Source: Conidiobolus incongruus B7586
Taxonomy: Eukaryota > Entomophthoromycota > Entomophthoromycetes > Entomophthorales > Conidiobolaceae
Assembly (NCBI GenBank): GCA_000697335.1
Contig: JNEM01013200.1
Coordinates: forward strand, 1 to 14,025
DNA: 14,025 nt
Direction: 5' to 3'
Part shown: in pieces, positions 9,294-14,025 of the stretch
Layout of the letters: every line of letters begins with the position of its first letter
Position numbering within the stretch: position 1 is the stretch's first letter
Position numbers and translations under genes: made by a program
Notes under the pieces: model-generated
Told to the model about the DNA's origin: nothing
The model's database searches: none
Seen by the model: only the letters and a program-made list of their open reading frames with translations

Positions 9294-10890
9294 CTTTCAT
9301 AGATGAACTATAATTTTTTTATTTTATAATTAAGAAGTTCTTTATTCTCTTTTTGATACTATTAAATAATTTTTTAGTTTTGAAAGATATTGAATTTATA
9401 ATAGGTTATATAGACTGATATTAATTCTTATATTCTTTACTTAGTAATCGAAAATTAATAATAGAAAGTTTAATTTTTTATATTAAATTTTTAGAATATG
9501 ATTAATTATAGGTTTCGGTACTATAGTTATTAAATCCTTAACGCGATTATTTTTCAACAAATAAATGGAGTAAGCAGTCAGTTCAAATATATTAAATATT
9601 CAATAACCTTTCTTGAAAAAAATAAGGCATCCTATATTTAAGGTATCAATAATGATTATAATCCAATATATATCATTTTAATGCTAATAACTTTGTTTAT
9701 TCTCAATAAATACAATATAAATTCAAAATTAAATTTAATCTACACCAATAAGAGTAACATTTGATTATATTAAAATTGTACTTTGAATTTAAAATGCCAC
9801 AAATAAATAAAAATTCCAAAATATAATTCATATTAAAGATCAAATATATAAAAATTATTTTTCAATAAAAATAAATCAAATCATAATTAATTAAAATTCT
9901 CGAATTGAAATTTATAAATAAATAGCATTTTATTTTTAATATTTTTATCTTATTATTAACAGTATATTACCAGAATTCAATAATTTAATATTTAAGATTT
10001 TGGGAAACTTGATCTATTAAATTATATATATTAATAGGTATTAAAGTACTTATTCTAGTTAGATCGATTATATGAATAAAAGTCACAATTCATAAAAGCT
10101 AAAAAATTTATTTTCTAAATATATGGTGCAAATCATAATAAATTCTACAAAGATTGATAATAATTATTAATATGTAATAATGACTGTACCTTGTTTATTG
10201 ATATTTTCATATATATCAATCAATAATAAGCCAATAATACGCTTCATATTAATACTTTATTTCATAGAGTGAAATTTTCTTTATATTAAAGATTTGAAAT
10301 CAATCAATTTTTAAGTTATATAATGAAATTAATTATTTATAAAAAAAATAATTGTAAATATACAAAACATTATACATTGGTTACATATAATTATGAACAA
10401 CATTAAAAATTATCTAAACAAAATAACTAATGAATTTTATTAAAATCACATTATCATAATTCCAATCAATATAAGTTGGATACCTTAATACTCAAAAAGA
10501 TTTCTAATCATAGATTTGTAATCAAATTTTTTATAAAAATTTTTATAATTAACAAATATTTTAATTAAGGCTTTCAAAACACTAAATTAATTTTTAATTT
10601 CGAATGTTTTATAAGAGGCAATGATTTTTGTAAATATGTTTAAAAAATTGCAATATGCAAGTAATTGTATTTACTCAATACAGTTAAATACAAACCAGAT
10701 ACAATTATAACAGATCCAGATTAAATTACATTTTAATTTCCGAATTTAAAACGTTGCAATTCAAAATTGTTAATTACCTTTATTGTAAAAAATATTTTGC
10801 AGAATTTTATTATATAGATAATAATATAAATATCTGTTCTCATAAAAGTTTATAAGAACAAGATCTTTTATTTCATGGATAGTAAAAGTT
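9294..10890. other. AT-rich spacer between the right LTR-like repeat and the second relic
   Basis: No intact gene is visible. One island at 9537-9761 has an unusually open frame and reverse-transcriptase-like motifs and is listed separately. The rest, including 9765-10880, is A/T-dominated with many stops in every frame and no recognised motif. Confidence 0.55.
9537..9761 (+). mobile_element. Possible fossil of a Ty3/gypsy-like reverse transcriptase, middle part
   Basis: About 75 codons are nearly open in one + strand frame, in a region where stops normally occur every dozen codons or so. The start, LNAIIFQQING, fits the L-T-N-A-P-x-T-F-Q-x-x-M-N motif of Ty3/gypsy reverse transcriptase. The end, with ILNKYNINSKLNL, fits the L-x-x-x-x-L-x-x-K-L-x-K-C helix that follows the catalytic Y-x-D-D. 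The catalytic aspartates are not recognisable. It is a broken, old trace; chance resemblance cannot be excluded. Confidence 0.3.
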
Positions 10891-12002
10891 ATGGATGTTG
10901 CAATCATTTTTGCATTAGTTCTAGTTTTGATTATTAAAGGTGCTAACAATCAATAAATAGCCTTGTTTAACCAACTTGCCATAGTTTCAATTCCATAATT
11001 CAATCTCTTCAAAATACTATTAATATCGCAATTGCTGAAAATCTCTTATTTTATCAATAACACAAAGTACTAAATGTAATAGCTGTCGAATTGGACTACT
11101 TTTTCCTATTCAACATGAAACCTTTACTATTGTCAATTGAGTTGAATCCGAATGAATTTTTAAAATCTTGGATATTCAAAGTTATGATGAATTGGTATTG
11201 GCCAGTATCTTGCGCCGAGAAAAGTCGAACAGCAGAAACAATTCTACCTAGATATATCGACCCAATTTAAGAAAGGTGTAACCATATATGTAATTGATAG
11301 TAGCATCTATAAGGATTATGAGGGCTTTAAATATAAGACCAGATGAGATACCTACAATGTTGAAGGCGAATTTAGATAATGATCACTTGTGGCATGAAAC
11401 ACATTGTGCCGGCACTGCAGCGTGCAACAAGTATGCAGTTGCTAAAAGCACAAACGTGGTTCCTTCTAAAGTAATTAGTGGACAGGATGAAGAATATATA
11501 ACTTTAATAGTTGCTACAATAAACTGGTTTGTTAAAGTTACTTAGAACAAATTGGCAGCTGCTTCAATAACTATTGTAGGATCAATGTTAAGTCTTTAAA
11601 ACAAGCTGTAAATAACATGGCAGCTATTGGAATTGTTGGTGTAAGCTCTTTTAATAACTGATTTAGTGAGGCTTTTATATACGCTCCAGGAGTAGCTGTA
11701 AGGAGTATCAACATTGGAGCAACTGATATTAATGACAAAGTATGTCATTTTTCCAATTCTGGATAACGTGTGTATAGCTTTGCACCTGTAGTAGAAATAT
11801 TATATTCCGTTATTGATAATTCTACTTTAAATAAGTATCATATTAGAACTAGATGAATTGTCCTAATATTACCCAAATCGCTGCTACTTTCTTGAGCTGC
11901 TACAGTTGATCAACTTAGATCTAATTTTAAATCGAACAACAAAATATTAATTTTTGACTAAACCCAGGACTGCAAATTCGTCTTTATAATACCATATATT
12001 GA
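10891..12002 (+). pseudogene. Heavily decayed paralogue of the subtilisin-like protease (second relic)
   Basis: A third copy of the same gene on the same strand, recognisable from end to end but badly eroded. It opens with an ATG and a hydrophobic leader (MDVAIIFALVLVLII) that soon meets a stop (TAA at 10954-10956). A trace of the propeptide end (KVLNVIAVELD) is at about 11065-11097, followed by roughly 65 extra bases. The mature start is seen as LASILRREK near 11200. The Asp motif survives as IYVIDSS (about 11284-11304), the His motif as WHETHCAGTA (about 11391-11420). The oxyanion region reads VSSFNN near 11642, then INIGATDIND and HFSNSG. The Ser motif is destroyed near 11850. Many stops and several frame changes are present, so no product is expected. 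Decay is clearly greater than in the copy at 7456-8456. Confidence 0.85.
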
Positions 12003-14025
12003 TTAAATATAATAAATATATCTTGCATCTCATCTAACTTGATGCTTTAAAAAATTGTTTGAATAATTGAAGATCGTTCAACTTTAAAATCTATTATCAA
12101 AAATATGTATAATGTATTTTTAATTAATTTGTATTCTTAGTGATATTAATATAATATGTAAACGAATATCTTTAAATCAAATATTTCCATATCCATATAT
12201 TCTAATAGTAGCCTTGAATAAATATGCAAATATCCTATATTTTGTTTTCGAACATGACAGATATATTTTTAAAAAACTTGTAATTATTTTATTAAGATGA
12301 TTATCAAATAAAATACAAAGCTATAAAATTATTATTTAACAAATTCATTGAATATATGTTATTATTAGATTAATTTATATATTTGATTATATTTAGTTTA
12401 ATTTTTATCATTTCAATAAATATCTTTATTATATGATATTTTTAGAATATAATTTTGATTTTAATAAATTGATAAATTATTCTCATAATTTTTTAAACAT
12501 GTTTTTATAATATATTTTACTGCTTTTTATAGAGGGTTGGAGGATAATAAGTGGCATTTTTTTAATTTCTGATTTTTCAAATAAATTAAAATTTAACAAC
12601 ATTGGAATATAAACAAAATAAATAAGCAAATCTGCTTAATTAAATAATTCTTATATATAAATATTCTCTTTAATTGTTTATATTTTATTTGAAAACCTAA
12701 TATTGAATTTATATATAATTGAATCATAAAATGAATATTAAATGCTTTTTTATCTGGGTATTATTAAAACTTAACTATAAATATTTTAAGATCTTTCAAA
12801 TATATAATCAGATTATAGAGATAATACCCTATCAAAAATTATATTTATCACTTATTTTATGCGTTTAAAGTTAATAGAAAAATAATCCAAAATTTGCTAA
12901 AAATTAGCAAATTAATTTATACCATTATTTTTCCAATTATAATAACTAAAATTATATTAAAAACTTATTTATTTGTTAAAAAAGTTATTAAAGGATTATA
13001 AAATTAATTTTATAATTGCATTATATATTGAAAACTAAACAAATTTAATTAAAAAAATATAAAATAATTACTTTAAATTTTATTATATTTTAAATAAATT
13101 TAGGATAGCTATAATTATAATAAATTTATCCAAATATAATCCAAAGCTTAAGAGTTAATATTATATAATTATAGATAATAAATTATTGATTTTTATAAAT
13201 TATTAAGAGACTAATTCTTTAAATTCTTATATACATTTTTTTTATAATTTAATTAACTATAAATTATATAATTAATTTATACTTTTATAATTAAATTAAT
13301 TATATAAATATCATTGAATTATCTAATAAACAAGGTTTTTCTCCTTTTCTCTCAATCCTTACTATTTCTTATCTTTTACATTATTTCTAAAATTAAGACT
13401 ACATTCTATCAATATTATAGTATATTAGCACTACCTAATATAAATCTTAGTATATTGATGATTTATCCCAGTTTGAAGCTTAATTAAACTTTGTTTACTA
13501 TCCTATATTATATTACTATATTCTATACCATATTACTTTTATATCAAGTTTTCCTCTATATTATATCAGTAACCTTATATTATTATACTTATATAAGTAT
13601 TAAAATACTAATAATTAAATCAAAATGTTAGATTTAGTTAAAATAAATCTTTTTTTAAATTTATAAAAAATTTTATTTATTAAAAAATATTTTTTATAAA
13701 AAATCAAAATAACACAATAGCTTATTATTAAGTAAGTTATATTTAAAAAGTTAACTATAAATAATATTTTTAATATAAAATAAATAATCCTATGATTTTG
13801 TCTAATATATATAAAATATATTTTTAATATAAATAATTGACAAAGCTTATCATAATTATTATATTTATTTTATTTTAGCTCTTATGATCATAATCTTTTT
13901 AGACAAATAAAAAAAAGCTTTATATAAAAATAAATTAACCTAGGTTATAAAATATTAAATTTAAATTTTATATTAAAAGACTTATTTAATAATTATAAAT
14001 AATTTATTAATAAAGTTAAAAATCT
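12003..14025. other. AT-rich spacer, no gene seen
   Basis: These 2 kb contain no recognisable gene on either strand. A short GC-richer patch at 12530-12555 (with GAGGGTTGGAGG) and a pyrimidine-rich stretch at about 13330-13570 break the monotony, but neither shows a protein or RNA signature. No fourth protease copy is visible before the window ends; by the spacing of the others one would start near 14300. Confidence 0.55.
13264..13307. repeat. A/T-only inverted repeat
   Basis: A 16-base arm at 13264-13279 is complementary to 13292-13307 with a 12-base loop. Both arms are pure A and T, so at this base composition chance is a fair explanation. No gene end is nearby. Confidence 0.4.

Noticed and set aside
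7456-12002. RIP-type (C-to-T) mutation as the cause of pseudogene decay
   Set aside because: The stops I could align to intact codons are mostly not C-to-T changes, and deletions and frame changes are prominent; ordinary decay fits better.
1-14025. CRISPR array, rRNA, tRNA or spliceosomal RNA gene
   Set aside because: No regularly spaced direct repeats, and no recognisable conserved core of any of these RNAs was seen on either strand.

Overview
The window is roughly four-fifths A+T by eye. Against that background one clearly GC-richer coding island stands out, an intact secreted subtilisin-like serine protease (family S8A, proteinase K/cerevisin type) at 4119-5252 (+). The protease type (signal peptide, I9 propeptide, fungal-style catalytic domain with the cerevisin-like Cys pair), the lack of introns and the extreme A+T content suggest a fungus. 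An AT-rich early-diverging lineage such as an entomophthoralean is my best guess, but this is inference and the species cannot be read from the sequence.

Layout: 1-355 is AT-rich spacer. 356-674 is a 319-bp repeat with TG...CA ends, resembling a solo LTR. 675-4118 is a long spacer with weak traces of old Ty3/gypsy-like retroelement code on the + strand. The intact protease gene follows, with a TATA-like box upstream and an AATAAA downstream. 5253-7455 is spacer with a gag-like fossil island near 6383-6669. A broken paralogue of the protease lies at 7456-8456. 8971-9293 is a second copy of the 319-bp repeat in opposite orientation, about 98% identical over its 264-bp core. 9294-10890 is spacer with an RT-like island. 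A third, much more decayed protease copy lies at 10891-12002. 12003-14025 is AT-rich spacer with no recognisable gene.

The three protease copies lie head to tail on one strand, with starts about 3.3-3.4 kb apart, and form a birth-and-death series: one whole, one moderately broken, one heavily broken. Only the first looks functional, so there is no multi-gene pathway here.

The points most worth following are: the bulky residue (Met, with Ile and Phe in the relics) where nearly all subtilases have the Gly of the A-A-G-N oxyanion/S1 motif; the young inverted repeat pair bracketing the intact gene and the first pseudogene; and the scattered same-strand retroelement fossils in the spacers. I found no tRNA, rRNA, CRISPR array or other non-coding RNA gene.
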